A DNA stretch of 45,601 nt from an uncultured Clostridia bacterium (GTDB lineage Bacteria > Bacillota > Clostridia > TANB77 > CAG-508), in contig CAKPJK010000009.1 in the NCBI GenBank assembly GCA_934162615.1, positions 1 to 45,601 of the forward strand. Reading direction: 5' to 3'. The notes beneath the pieces are model-generated. The model did no database searches and was not told where the DNA came from. It was given only the letters and a program-made list of their open reading frames with translations. Each line of letters starts with the position of its first letter. The first letter of the stretch is position 1. Below are positions 1-8,064 of this stretch, in pieces. Both the position numbers and the translations under genes were made by a program.

Positions 1-62
1 GGTTAGCAAGTCAGGCAGATATGCTTGCAGAAGATTGGAGATTAGTAGAGTTAGGAGAATAA
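1..62 (+). CDS. C-terminal end of a phage gene, probably terminase large subunit (partial)
   Basis: An open frame enters from the left edge and ends at the TAA at 60-62, giving about 19 residues that end LVELGE. It sits 1 nt before the portal start, where phage genomes usually have the large terminase subunit, and the sequence resembles the end of a terminase. The identification rests mainly on position, because almost the whole gene is outside the window. Confidence 0.45.
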   Translation, partial: LASQADMLAEDWRLVELGE

Positions 63-63
63 A

Positions 64-1536
64 ATGGGAACAGTCAACGATAAAATTAAAAATGTAATAC
101 GAAATTGGTTAGAAATACAACCAAGCGTAGGAGATACGATAACAATACAAGAAACAAATACATTTGAAGGTAACTGTTTTAGAAATCTATTGTGGTATAG
201 AGGAGATGCATCAGAATTACATCAATATTATACACAAACAGATGACTTGATGGGAAATGCTAAGTTTTGGGCTGCACAAAGTACAACTGGTATAAATATT
301 AGAAAAATACATACTGGATTACCTGCTATGATAGTGGATATGCTAGCGGATATAATAGTTGATAGTTTTAATAAAATAGAAGTTAAAGGAAACAACGAAG
401 CACAAACAAATTGGGAAGAGATAGCAAAAGAAAATGATTTCAAAGAAACATTAAAGCAAGCAATAATTGATGTATTTGTGCAATGTGATGGTGCATTTAA
501 GATAAGTTATGATACAGATATAAGTAAATATCCAATAATAGAGTTTTATTCTGGACAAGATGTTGATTATGAATATACAAGAGGAAGAATAACAGGAATA
601 AACTTTAAAAATAAATATCCTAAAAAGGATACTTGTTATACGTTGTTTGAGAAGTATTCTAAAGATGGAATAAAATATGAATTATATAAAAATGACCAGT
701 TAATGAAAGATTACAATTCTATTCCAGAAACAGCAGACTTGAAAGAACCAAAAGATACTAAATTTATGATGGCTGTACCTATGATGTTTAATAAATCAAA
801 GAAATATAAAGGTAGAGGACAAAGCATAATAGAAAAGAAATTAGATGCTTTTGATAGCTTTGATGAAGTATGGAGCAAATGGATAGATGCATTAAGAGAT
901 AATAGAACGATAACATATATTCCAGAAGATTTAATACCAACAAATGAAAATGGGGATTTATTAAAACCTAATACATTTGATAATAGATATGCTAAAGTAG
1001 GAAGTACAACATCAGAAACAGAAAGTAGCAAGATTACAAGAGAAAAAGGAGACTTTGATTATGAAGGAATGCTACAGTCATATATAACAGCATTAGATTT
1101 GTGTTTACAAGGTTTAATAAGCCCATCAACATTAGGAATAGATGTAAAGAAGTTAGACAATGCAGATGCTCAAAGGGAAAAAGAAAAAGCAACACAATAT
1201 ACAAGAGGCAAAGTAATTGATGTATTGGAAAAGGTTATTCCTAAGTTAGTTGAAATATGTCTAAAAACATATGATAAAGCACAGAAAAAAATAGCAGGTA
1301 AATATGAAGCAACGGTAGATTTTAAAGAATATGCTAATCCAAGCTTTGAAGCAACAGTAGAAACGGTATCAAAAGCTAGACCAGGTCAAAATGTAATGAG
1401 CATTGAAAAGACTGTAGATACAATGTATGGTGATAGCTTAACAAAAGAAGAAAAAGAAGAAGAAGTAAAAAGGCTAAAAGAAGAAGCTGGAATAATTGAA
1501 AAAGAAGAACCTAATATAATGGAACCATTAGAGTAG
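64..1536 (+). CDS. Phage portal protein (SPP1 gp6-like)
   Basis: 490 aa, the normal length for a portal. Portals form the dodecameric ring at one capsid vertex through which DNA is packaged and ejected and to which the tail attaches. The protein has the mixed, charged composition of the SPP1/gp6 family, and a Lys/Glu-rich tail (about residues 455-490) typical of portal C-termini. AGGAG at 53-57 precedes the ATG. It lies directly before the minor capsid gene, the standard order terminase-portal-MuF-scaffold-capsid. The family call comes from overall resemblance and synteny, not from a single diagnostic motif. Confidence 0.8.
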   Translation: MGTVNDKIKNVIRNWLEIQPSVGDTITIQETNTFEGNCFRNLLWYRGDASELHQYYTQTDDLMGNAKFWAAQSTTGINIRKIHTGLPAMIVDMLADIIVDSFNKIEVKGNNEAQTNWEEIAKENDFKETLKQAIIDVFVQCDGAFKISYDTDISKYPIIEFYSGQDVDYEYTRGRITGINFKNKYPKKDTCYTLFEKYSKDGIKYELYKNDQLMKDYNSIPETADLKEPKDTKFMMAVPMMFNKSKKYKGRGQSIIEKKLDAFDSFDEVWSKWIDALRDNRTITYIPEDLIPTNENGDLLKPNTFDNRYAKVGSTTSETESSKITREKGDFDYEGMLQSYITALDLCLQGLISPSTLGIDVKKLDNADAQREKEKATQYTRGKVIDVLEKVIPKLVEICLKTYDKAQKKIAGKYEATVDFKEYANPSFEATVETVSKARPGQNVMSIEKTVDTMYGDSLTKEEKEEEVKRLKEEAGIIEKEEPNIMEPLE

Positions 1537-1544
1537 GTGATTAA

Positions 1545-3059
1545 ATGCAAAATGAATATGATATAAAAAAAGTAATGGAAGAAATCGAATTACAATTAAT
1601 AGCTTCTATGAAAAGAACATTATGGAGCCATAAAGAAGATGAAAAAACAAAAGGATTTGACTGGCCACAATGGCAAGCACTTAAAATAAAACAATTTGAA
1701 GACTATAAGAAGGCAAATAAGGAAATATTCAACAACAACACAAAAGGGTTAAATAGATATTTATATAAACATATAAAAGAACAATTCAAAGAAGGCGCAG
1801 GAAGAACAAATAAACAGGCAATACAGTCAGGAATTATAAGAAAAGAAGATTCACAATTAGGTGGGTCTTTTTTTGGATTAAATCATAGAAAATTAGATGC
1901 ATTAATAAAAAGTACCAAATCTGACATGAAAGATGTAAAATATGCAACATTAAGAATGGCAAATGACCAATACAGACAAATAATATATAAAGCACAAGTG
2001 TTTGCTAATACAGGAGCAGGAACAGTAAAACAAGCAATTGATATGGCTAGTAAAGATTTTCTATCAAGAGGTTTTAATTGTATTGAATACAAAAATGGAA
2101 CAAAACATAATATAGCTGATTATTGCGATATGGCTATTAGAACAGCAAATAAAAGAGCTAATTTAATGGGTGAAGGTGAATTACGTAAAAAATTAGGCAA
2201 TTCATTAGTATATGTATCTAAACATGGTGGTGCCTGTGATAAGTGTACACCATGGGAGGGGAGAGTTTATATTGATGATGTGTGGTCAGGAGGAACAGAA
2301 AAAGATGGAAAATATCCATTATTAAGTACTGCAATTGAAGGAGGACTTTTGCATCCAAGATGTCACCATGGTTTAAGTACATATTATGAAGGAATAAATG
2401 ATGAACCAGAAGAGGTAACAAAAGCAAAACAGAATCGTAATGCAGAAGACAAATATACTCAATATTTGCAACAAAGACAGAAACAGTATCAAAGATTAGC
2501 AGTAGGAAGTTTATTACCTGAAAATGTATTAAATTACCAAGATAGAGTTAATGAAATAACAGAAAAAATTAATAGTAATTTTTCAGATATAACAGAACAA
2601 TTTACAATTGAAAAAGATTACAATATAATACAAGAACAACACTATAAAGATAATGATAATAATGAGTATAAAGTCGATGGTAAATACATTATAATGAAAC
2701 CTACTACTAGAGAAAAAGAAGTTGCTGGTATTCTTGGAAGAATATATGGTGGAAAAGTTAGAATTATTCCTAGAATAAATAAACCAGAAGGAATAAAAAC
2801 ACCAGATTATATGATAGAAAATAGGAAATATGATTTAAAAGAAATATATGGTAACAGTAAGAATACTTTATATAATGCAATCAATAAAAAGAAGGAACAA
2901 TCAAATAATTTTATTTTTGATATTTCTAATACTGAAATGGAAGAAATAGAAGCGATAGAACAGATACAAAGTATTTATAAATCTAAACATAAGGATTGGG
3001 TTAATGAAATCATTTTAATAAAAAATAATCAAGTATTAAAGATGTATAAAAGAAAATAA
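1545..3059 (+). CDS. Phage minor capsid (MuF-type) protein with C-terminal CdiA-like nuclease toxin domain
   Basis: 504 aa. Residues 1 to about 290 resemble the phage minor capsid/MuF family: a Cys pair C231/C234 in a GGACDKC motif and an HPRCHH motif at 270-275, which is the family signature. A linker (about 290-380) leads to a last domain (about 384-504) that looks like the CdiA C-terminal nuclease family: EKEVAGIL near its start, then KTPDYMI, then DLKEIYG, then an Ile/Lys-rich end. The KTPDY...DLKE spacing is typical of that fold. The phage capsid probably carries the toxin domain as a polymorphic-toxin payload. No cognate immunity gene is obvious downstream. The next gene is a TM2 protein behind its own promoter. 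Confidence 0.75.
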   Translation: MQNEYDIKKVMEEIELQLIASMKRTLWSHKEDEKTKGFDWPQWQALKIKQFEDYKKANKEIFNNNTKGLNRYLYKHIKEQFKEGAGRTNKQAIQSGIIRKEDSQLGGSFFGLNHRKLDALIKSTKSDMKDVKYATLRMANDQYRQIIYKAQVFANTGAGTVKQAIDMASKDFLSRGFNCIEYKNGTKHNIADYCDMAIRTANKRANLMGEGELRKKLGNSLVYVSKHGGACDKCTPWEGRVYIDDVWSGGTEKDGKYPLLSTAIEGGLLHPRCHHGLSTYYEGINDEPEEVTKAKQNRNAEDKYTQYLQQRQKQYQRLAVGSLLPENVLNYQDRVNEITEKINSNFSDITEQFTIEKDYNIIQEQHYKDNDNNEYKVDGKYIIMKPTTREKEVAGILGRIYGGKVRIIPRINKPEGIKTPDYMIENRKYDLKEIYGNSKNTLYNAINKKKEQSNNFIFDISNTEMEEIEAIEQIQSIYKSKHKDWVNEIILIKNNQVLKMYKRK

Positions 3060-3060
3060 A

Positions 3061-3099
3061 GAGATTAACTGCAACACTAGGGTGTCACAACTAATCTCA
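3061..3099 (+). terminator. Hairpin after the minor capsid/toxin gene
   Basis: GAGATTA near 3061 pairs with TAATCTC near 3093, enclosing a second small stem (ACAC/GTGT). There is no clear U-tract, so it may be a processing site or a weak terminator that separates the structural transcript from the TM2 gene. Confidence 0.4.
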
Positions 3100-3197
3100 A
3101 ATAAATATTTATTAACTTAATTATACTATAAATTAGGTTAATAATCAATAGTTTATGCAGATATTTATAAAATATAACTTTTAAAAATCATAATACT

Positions 3198-3241
3198 TTC
3201 GACAAAATTCGACAACAAAAGTCGAAAAAAAGTGATATAAT
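3198..3241 (+). promoter_or_regulatory. Promoter with tandem Spo0A boxes
   Basis: Two perfect TTCGACA boxes (3198-3204 and 3208-3214) lie as direct repeats with a 10-bp period. TATAAT follows at 3236-3241, exactly 21 nt after the second box. TTCGACA is the established 0A box bound by Spo0A. Tandem boxes 3 bp apart, overlapping a -35 region that is too far from the -10, resemble Spo0A-activated promoters of the spoIIG type. The promoter serves the TM2 gene that starts at 3273. The same geometry recurs at 18657-18700. Confidence 0.7.
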
Positions 3242-3272
3242 CTTTTTATAATAAAATAAAAGGAGGAATATT

Positions 3273-3635
3273 ATGGAAACAACTGAAACAAAAACAAAAT
3301 TCTGCAAACATTGTGGTGAAAAAATATCAGAAGATGCAATAATATGTACAAAGTGTGGAAGACAAGTGGAACAAATTGGTTCATCAAATCCCAATATAGT
3401 AATTAATAACACAAATACAAATACTAATAGTAATATAAATCATTGTGCTACTGGAAAACCTAAAAACAAGTGGATTTCATTAGTATTGTGTATTTTTACC
3501 GTGTGTGGGCATAAATTTTATGAAGGAAAAATTGGAATGGGAATAATATATTTATTTACGGTTGGATTATTTGGAATAGGTTGGTTTATAGATATAATAT
3601 CACTATTATTTAAACCCAATCCATATTATGTTTAA
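3273..3635 (+). CDS. Zinc-ribbon TM2-domain membrane protein (prophage moron)
   Basis: 120 aa. The N-terminus holds a zinc ribbon (CKHC near residues 11-14 and CTKC near 26-29). An Asn/Thr-rich linker follows, then a TM2 domain (about 65-118) with two hydrophobic helices around a short loop carrying a GHKFYEGKIGMG motif. AAGGAGG precedes the ATG. It is bracketed by its own Spo0A-type promoter and a terminator, so it is an independent unit inside the head genes, as is usual for a lysogenic-conversion moron. Its function is unknown. Superinfection exclusion or immunity to the neighbouring toxin domain are possibilities with no direct evidence. Confidence 0.75.
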   Translation: METTETKTKFCKHCGEKISEDAIICTKCGRQVEQIGSSNPNIVINNTNTNTNSNINHCATGKPKNKWISLVLCIFTVCGHKFYEGKIGMGIIYLFTVGLFGIGWFIDIISLLFKPNPYYV

Positions 3636-3651
3636 TATTTAATTAAAGATA

Positions 3652-3679
3652 GCACTTACAGAAATGTAGGTGTTTTTTA
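3652..3679 (+). terminator. Terminator of the TM2 gene
   Basis: CACTTACA pairs with TGTAGGTG (one G-U) around a GAAA tetraloop, followed by a run of T. Confidence 0.75.
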
Positions 3680-3682
3680 TAT

Positions 3683-3756
3683 GCAAGTTTAGTGTAACGG
3701 TAGCACAACAGTCTCCAAAACTGTTTGTAGTGGTTCGAATCCATTAACTTGTGCCA
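3683..3756 (+). tRNA. tRNA-Trp (anticodon CCA), prophage-encoded
   Basis: 74 nt with a full cloverleaf: acceptor GCAAGTT/AACTTGT; D-stem GTG/CAC; anticodon stem ACAGT/ACTGT around loop CTCCAAA (anticodon CCA, reads UGG); T-arm AGTGG-TTCGAAT-CCATT; discriminator G and an encoded CCA. It lies between the TM2 and scaffold genes, inside the head module. It may supplement decoding of the Trp-rich tape measure gene. Confidence 0.9.
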
Positions 3757-3768
3757 TTTTTAGAATTA

Positions 3769-3796
3769 GAGCTTTAAATAGGCTCTTTTTTTATTG
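3769..3796 (+). terminator. Terminator after tRNA-Trp
   Basis: AGAGC pairs with GCTCT across an A/T-rich loop, followed by a T-run. It lies before the G-rich ribosome site (GGGGGAGG) of the scaffold gene. Confidence 0.6.
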
Positions 3797-3839
3797 CAAA
3801 AATTATGGTCGACGGACCTTAAACGGGGGAGGTTCCAAT

Positions 3840-4439
3840 ATGGAAGACGAAAAAAAAGAAAATGTAGATACTCAAACTACAACAGATAATGCTCAAAAAG
3901 AGCAAAAACCTGAAAACAAAAATGAGGGTGAGAAAACTAAAAAACAAGTAGCACAAAAAGGTGACGACGGTTCAATAGTTTTCAAAAATCAAGATGAGTT
4001 AGATGGATTTATCAGAAGAATGTATGCCAAAGGCGCTGAAAAAGCAGAACAAGGCGAAACTTCTAAACAAGTTCAAGATACTCAAAACAAACAAGAAGAC
4101 AAAGGGCAAGAAGAACAAAAAGAGACTGTTCAAACAGACTATACTGACAAAATAGCACTTGCTATGGCCAAAGCAGGGGTTGATGTTAAGAAAGTTGAAA
4201 GAGCAGCAAGATTAGTTGATATGTCAAAAGTTCTAGAAAACGGTGTATTAGATGCTAAAAAACTAGAGGACGAAATCAACGCAGTAATTTCTGAATTTCC
4301 TGAGTTAAAAATAGCAAAGGAAGAAGAAAAAGAAGAAAAAGGATTTAAATTCGGAGCAACACAAAGTAACTCTGATGAAAATCAAAAAAACAAAAAGCCT
4401 GTAGCCACAAAAAGATGGAACAGGTTTAATTCATTTTAG
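3840..4439 (+). CDS. Phage capsid scaffolding protein
   Basis: 199 aa, strongly acidic and Lys/Glu/Gln-rich, with long helical and coiled-coil regions and almost no hydrophobic core. This composition is typical of capsid scaffolds, which direct assembly of the major capsid protein and then leave or are degraded. It lies between the portal/MuF genes and the major capsid gene, the standard scaffold position. GGGGGAGG gives a strong ribosome site before the ATG. The basic C-terminal tail (RWNRF near the end) is consistent with a capsid-binding end. Confidence 0.7.
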   Translation: MEDEKKENVDTQTTTDNAQKEQKPENKNEGEKTKKQVAQKGDDGSIVFKNQDELDGFIRRMYAKGAEKAEQGETSKQVQDTQNKQEDKGQEEQKETVQTDYTDKIALAMAKAGVDVKKVERAARLVDMSKVLENGVLDAKKLEDEINAVISEFPELKIAKEEEKEEKGFKFGATQSNSDENQKNKKPVATKRWNRFNSF

Positions 4440-4452
4440 GAGGTAATTAATT

Positions 4453-5424
4453 ATGGCATTAAATTATGCAGAGGTATGGTCTCCAGACCTATTAGAAATT
4501 ATGGAGCAAGAATCTTTAACTTCACCATTCGTAACTACAGCAGTTAAATGGTTAAGTGCAAAAACATTTCATTTTACACAAATGAGTACAAGTGGTTATA
4601 AATCACACAGTAGACTAGGTGGATGGAACAAAGGAACATTTGCACAAACTGATGTACCTTTTACATTAACACACGATAGAGATATATCATTCTTGGTAGA
4701 TAAAATAGATGTAGATGAAACAAATGAAACAGCATCTATTAAAAACATTTCAGAAGTATTTCACAAAACACAACAAATACCAGAAATGGATGCATACTTC
4801 TATTCTAAAGTTGCTACAAAAGCACAAAAATTAGATGGATATCATAGTTCAACAGCATTGTCTTCATATACAAAAGAAAATGTATATGGAAAATTAAAAG
4901 CAATGTTAAGTGCTGGAAAATTAAGAAGATATGTAGCAAAAGGTGCATTAATTGCATATGTAAATTCTACAATTATGGATTTATTAGAACAATCTACAGA
5001 CTTTACAAGAAAAATAGAAATGACACAAATTGCAGAAGGTGGTATTGGTATAGAAGCAAGAATTACAGATATTGATGGCGTTACATTAATAGAAGTAATT
5101 GACGATGAAAGATTTTATGATAAATTTGATTTTACAGACGGATTTGAACCAATTAAAAAAGTAGCAGCAGATGAAAGCAAGAATATAACAGCTGTAACAG
5201 GTTCTCATAAAATCAATGTTTTAATAGCATCTCCATTAACTGTTAAAACAGTTCCAAAGATTGCAAGTATTTACTATTTTAACCCTGGTCAACATACAGA
5301 AGGTGATGGATATCTATATCAAGATAGAAGTTTATCTGATACATTTGTTTTCCCAAACGGAAAAGATAACAAAATTGATAGCATATATGTTGATGTTGAT
5401 ACAACTGAATATGCAGGAGAATAG
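4453..5424 (+). CDS. Major capsid protein
   Basis: 323 aa. The sequence starts ALNYAEVWSPDLLEIMEQES, like the start of many HK97-fold capsid proteins of Clostridia phages, and continues with a beta-rich body. The end (about 265-320) has Gly/Asp-rich segments. It directly follows the scaffold gene with a strong AGGAGG site. Position, size and the N-terminal pattern together make this the shell protein. Confidence 0.8.
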   Translation: MALNYAEVWSPDLLEIMEQESLTSPFVTTAVKWLSAKTFHFTQMSTSGYKSHSRLGGWNKGTFAQTDVPFTLTHDRDISFLVDKIDVDETNETASIKNISEVFHKTQQIPEMDAYFYSKVATKAQKLDGYHSSTALSSYTKENVYGKLKAMLSAGKLRRYVAKGALIAYVNSTIMDLLEQSTDFTRKIEMTQIAEGGIGIEARITDIDGVTLIEVIDDERFYDKFDFTDGFEPIKKVAADESKNITAVTGSHKINVLIASPLTVKTVPKIASIYYFNPGQHTEGDGYLYQDRSLSDTFVFPNGKDNKIDSIYVDVDTTEYAGE

Positions 5425-5433
5425 GAGGTTACT

Positions 5434-5703
5434 ATGTCTAAAATAAAAATAGTAAAAGATAATGTATTATTGTCTATCGAAGAGGAAGAATTAGCACAAT
5501 ATGAGGCAAGAGGATATTCTAAATTAGGAGCTACTAAAAAAGTGGCTTCTAATGATTTAGAAAAAAAATTAAAGAAAATTGCAAAAGTTAATGAAGAATT
5601 AACAGCGAAAATAACAAAAGTTGAAGAAGAGAAGACAGAGTTAGCAAAAGTTAATGAAGAATTAACAGCGAAAATTGTAGAATTAGAAAAGAAAGTAAAA
5701 TAA
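5434..5703 (+). CDS. Small coiled-coil phage head protein with an internal repeat
   Basis: 89 aa. Residues 1 to about 35 form a small folded segment (the LAQYEARGYSKLG pattern occurs in short proteins placed after phage capsid genes). The rest is a Lys/Glu coiled coil with two identical copies of AKVNEELTAKI, from a direct DNA repeat of about 31 nt (near 5581 and 5645). Capsid decoration or a head-tail joining role is possible. The repeat could expand or contract by slippage. Confidence 0.6.
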   Translation: MSKIKIVKDNVLLSIEEEELAQYEARGYSKLGATKKVASNDLEKKLKKIAKVNEELTAKITKVEEEKTELAKVNEELTAKIVELEKKVK

Positions 5704-5715
5704 GAGGTGTTGCAA

Positions 5716-6090
5716 ATGATAAATGTTTATGCAACAAAAGGAGACTATTCAAAATATGGTTCTAAAGTATTAGAAGATGAAGAAATAGAAAAATATTTAG
5801 AGTTAGCCTCAATAGATATCAACAGAGCGACATTAACAAGAATTGAAAGAAGAGGATTTAAAAATTTAACAACTCAACAAAAAGATTTAATAATCAAAGC
5901 AACTTGTTTACAAGCAGAATATATAAAAGAAGAAGGATTATATGATGATAACAGTATATCTAGTTATTCTATAGGTGGGGACTTAACAGTAAATGAAAAG
6001 GAATCACAAGATATGGCAGATAAACTAAATATATCAAAATTAGCCTTTTTCTATTTAAAAAGAACAGGATTAACAAATAGGATTATATGA
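5716..6090 (+). CDS. Head-tail connector (gp6-like adaptor)
   Basis: 124 aa from the ATG at 5716. A GTG nine bases upstream is in frame, but AGGTG at 5706-5710 is correctly spaced only for the ATG. It is mostly helical, with the pattern of DNA-packaging adaptor proteins that form a ring under the portal. Position after capsid and decoration genes fits. The stop overlaps the next start (ATGA at 6087). Confidence 0.65.
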   Translation: MINVYATKGDYSKYGSKVLEDEEIEKYLELASIDINRATLTRIERRGFKNLTTQQKDLIIKATCLQAEYIKEEGLYDDNSISSYSIGGDLTVNEKESQDMADKLNISKLAFFYLKRTGLTNRII

Positions 6091-6434
6091 TAAAAAGGCT
6101 AAATCCAAAACATCTTGAAAGATTATTAAATAATAAATGTGATGTAGTTATATATCAAGAAGGCTTATCGGAAGATGGTGAGCCTTTAACTTCTTTGAAT
6201 TTAGAAAAACAAAAATGTAGATTTGTTGAAACAACTAAAATTATAATTAGTTCAGATGGAAGAAAGATTCAACTTGTGGGAAAAGTAATATTACTTGGAG
6301 ATATAGCACCAACTATAAAGAAAATAGGTGGTGGACAAGTAATAATAAATGATATAGAATATGAAATTTATCAAGCAAGTAGACCTAGAAATCCAGATGG
6401 AACAGTTCATCATACAACATTGGAGTTGGTTTAA
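6087..6434 (+). CDS. Head closure / minor capsid protein
   Basis: 115 aa, beta-rich, with an end containing ASRPRNPDG-like and HHTTLEL segments similar to phage minor capsid 1 / head-closure proteins (SPP1 gp16-like). Translationally coupled to the previous gene by a 4-nt overlap. Known members plug the portal after packaging. The assignment relies on gene order. Confidence 0.6.
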   Translation: MIKRLNPKHLERLLNNKCDVVIYQEGLSEDGEPLTSLNLEKQKCRFVETTKIIISSDGRKIQLVGKVILLGDIAPTIKKIGGGQVIINDIEYEIYQASRPRNPDGTVHHTTLELV

Positions 6435-6435
6435 T

Positions 6436-6798
6436 ATGAAAATAACATATAATACTAAAAATATAAATGAAATATTAGAAAATGCAAGATTAGCATTGAT
6501 AGATACTGCAGAAGCGGTAAAAACAGATTTGATTCAAAGTCAAACAATGCCATTTGATACTGGTACAATGCAAAATGATAGCACTTTTGTAGATGATAAA
6601 AAAGTTATAAAAGGTGTTGCTAGAATAGTTGTAGATACAGTATATGCAAGAAAGGTTTATTTCGACCCAGAAATACATATAAAACAAGGTAAAAACCCTA
6701 ATGCTAAACAGTATTATTTTGATGATTATATTTCTGGAAACAAAAAGGATTTACCAATAAAATATTTTAAACAAATGTTAAAAAGGAGAAATGGATAA
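6436..6798 (+). CDS. Minor capsid / HK97 gp10-like tail joining protein
   Basis: 120 aa from the ATG at 6436, one base after the previous stop. The longer upstream frame would overlap the previous gene by 75 nt and lacks a ribosome site. The motif MPFDTGTMQNDSTFVD, and a later VDTVYARKVYFDPEIHI, match the gp10/minor capsid 2 pattern (P-x-DTG-x-L/M followed by Y-A...). It probably joins head and tail. Confidence 0.7.
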   Translation: MKITYNTKNINEILENARLALIDTAEAVKTDLIQSQTMPFDTGTMQNDSTFVDDKKVIKGVARIVVDTVYARKVYFDPEIHIKQGKNPNAKQYYFDDYISGNKKDLPIKYFKQMLKRRNG

Positions 6799-7202
6799 TG
6801 ATAGCAAGAATTAGTGTATCTAAAATAAGAGATTATTTAAAAACTAGTATTACAGAGTGCCCAAAATGGTACATAGGTCAAATGGATGAAAATCAAGATA
6901 GAGCAATTGCTTTATATGCTAATCGTAGACAATTAGAAGATAATTCAAAATATAAGAATTTAAAAACATATGGAATATTACCAATTACATTACTGTTAAG
7001 ATGGACAAAAAATTATAATACGGCTGAAACAATGGCCAATAAGATTTATGAACTATTAGACTGTAGTTCTTTTTTTATTGATGATTATAATTGCTCAATT
7101 GAGTGTTTATATAATGGACCTATTGATTTAGGAGCAGACGAAAACAATATTTACAAGTTTTCAATAGAATTAAATTTATTATATAGAAAGGGTGAAAAAT
7201 AA
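6798..7202 (+). CDS. Tail terminator / minor capsid 3-like protein
   Basis: 134 aa, overlapping the upstream stop and downstream start by one base each. The alpha/beta pattern and position between the gp10-like gene and the tail tube gene fit a tail-terminator protein that caps the tail tube. No diagnostic motif is visible, so the call is synteny-based. Confidence 0.6.
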   Translation: MIARISVSKIRDYLKTSITECPKWYIGQMDENQDRAIALYANRRQLEDNSKYKNLKTYGILPITLLLRWTKNYNTAETMANKIYELLDCSSFFIDDYNCSIECLYNGPIDLGADENNIYKFSIELNLLYRKGEK

Positions 7203-7672
7203 TGGGAGCAAAATCAGGAGTATATCCAGTATATGAAAATCAATTCCAAGTTGGTGCTACTAAAGAAGCATTAACAGATATAGCAGATATGGAGAGTTTC
7301 TCAGTAAAACTAGATAATGGAGTAGAAGAATGGAATCCATTAGACCAAAAAGGATGGGTTAGAAGATTAATGACTTCTAAATCTGTTACTATTTCAATTT
7401 CTGGAAAAAGAAATTTTGGAGATACTGGAAATGATTATGTAGCAGGATTAGCACTAAAAAATGGAAGGGATGTTGAAGGATGTTTACAATGGACATTTCC
7501 AAATGGTGCAAAATTAGTATTTGAAAATGCAATATTTAACATAACAAACTGGGGAGCTGGAAAATCAACAGAAGTTATTCCGTTAGAATTTGATGTAATG
7601 TCAAATGGAAAACCAGCATACACAGAAGCATCACCACAAAGTGTTGAAACAACACAAGCAGTAAAAAAATAA
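7202..7672 (+). CDS. Major tail (tube) protein
   Basis: 156 aa, mostly beta strands, with WNPLDQKGWVRRLMTSKS and an ISGKRNFGD segment typical of siphovirus tube proteins from Clostridia. It precedes the tail chaperones and tape measure. The gene is followed by a hairpin, which fits a need for high expression of this abundant protein. Confidence 0.8.
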   Translation: MGAKSGVYPVYENQFQVGATKEALTDIADMESFSVKLDNGVEEWNPLDQKGWVRRLMTSKSVTISISGKRNFGDTGNDYVAGLALKNGRDVEGCLQWTFPNGAKLVFENAIFNITNWGAGKSTEVIPLEFDVMSNGKPAYTEASPQSVETTQAVKK

Positions 7673-7683
7673 GATATTAAAAA

Positions 7684-7712
7684 GTAAGAGGTCTTTAAAG
7701 GCCTCTTATAAA
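7684..7712 (+). terminator. Hairpin after the major tail protein gene
   Basis: AAGAGGTC and GGCCTCTT form a stem around TTTAAA. Only a weak T/A stretch follows, so it is probably a partial terminator or mRNA stabiliser that sets the high ratio of tail tube to downstream products. Confidence 0.6.
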
Positions 7713-7733
7713 TATATTTAGGAGGAATTTGAA

Positions 7734-8042
7734 ATGGCAAATATAGATATTAGTTCAAAATTAAGTCATGAACCACAAACAATAACAATAGCAGAAGGCA
7801 AAACATATGAAGTAGACTGCGGAGCAGAAACAATGTTGAAAGTACAAGATTCATTTAAAGAAGATGATAGTTTAGATGGGTTATTTAATGCAATAGAATT
7901 ATTACTAGGAAAAGAAGCATTAGAAGAAATAAAAGAAATGAAAGTAAAAGTAGCAGATTTGAAAGTTATTATTATAGCAATAATGGCACAAGTAAATGAA
8001 ATTACTTACGAGGAAATGGAAAAACGATTTCAAAACAAATAA
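7734..8042 (+). CDS. Tail assembly chaperone, gpG-like
   Basis: 102 aa, starting after AGGAGG. It resembles the first of two tail chaperones that coat the tape measure protein during tail assembly. It ends EEMEKRFQNK. The downstream chaperone segment lies in the +1 frame and overlaps this gene, as in phages that make a gpG-gpGT fusion by frameshift. Whether a shift happens at this junction cannot be decided here. A candidate stretch is 8015-8040, where the +1 frame reads on into ETELWYDMEEDW. Confidence 0.7.
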   Translation: MANIDISSKLSHEPQTITIAEGKTYEVDCGAETMLKVQDSFKEDDSLDGLFNAIELLLGKEALEEIKEMKVKVADLKVIIIAIMAQVNEITYEEMEKRFQNK

Positions 8043-8064
8043 TGAAACAGAATTATGGTACGAC

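Noticed and set aside
7996..8064. gpG to second-chaperone +1 shift as a further CGG-type site
   Set aside because: The overlap contains CGA, not CGG. CGA is used as a normal Arg codon in the tape measure, so I list this junction only as a possible classical chaperone frameshift.
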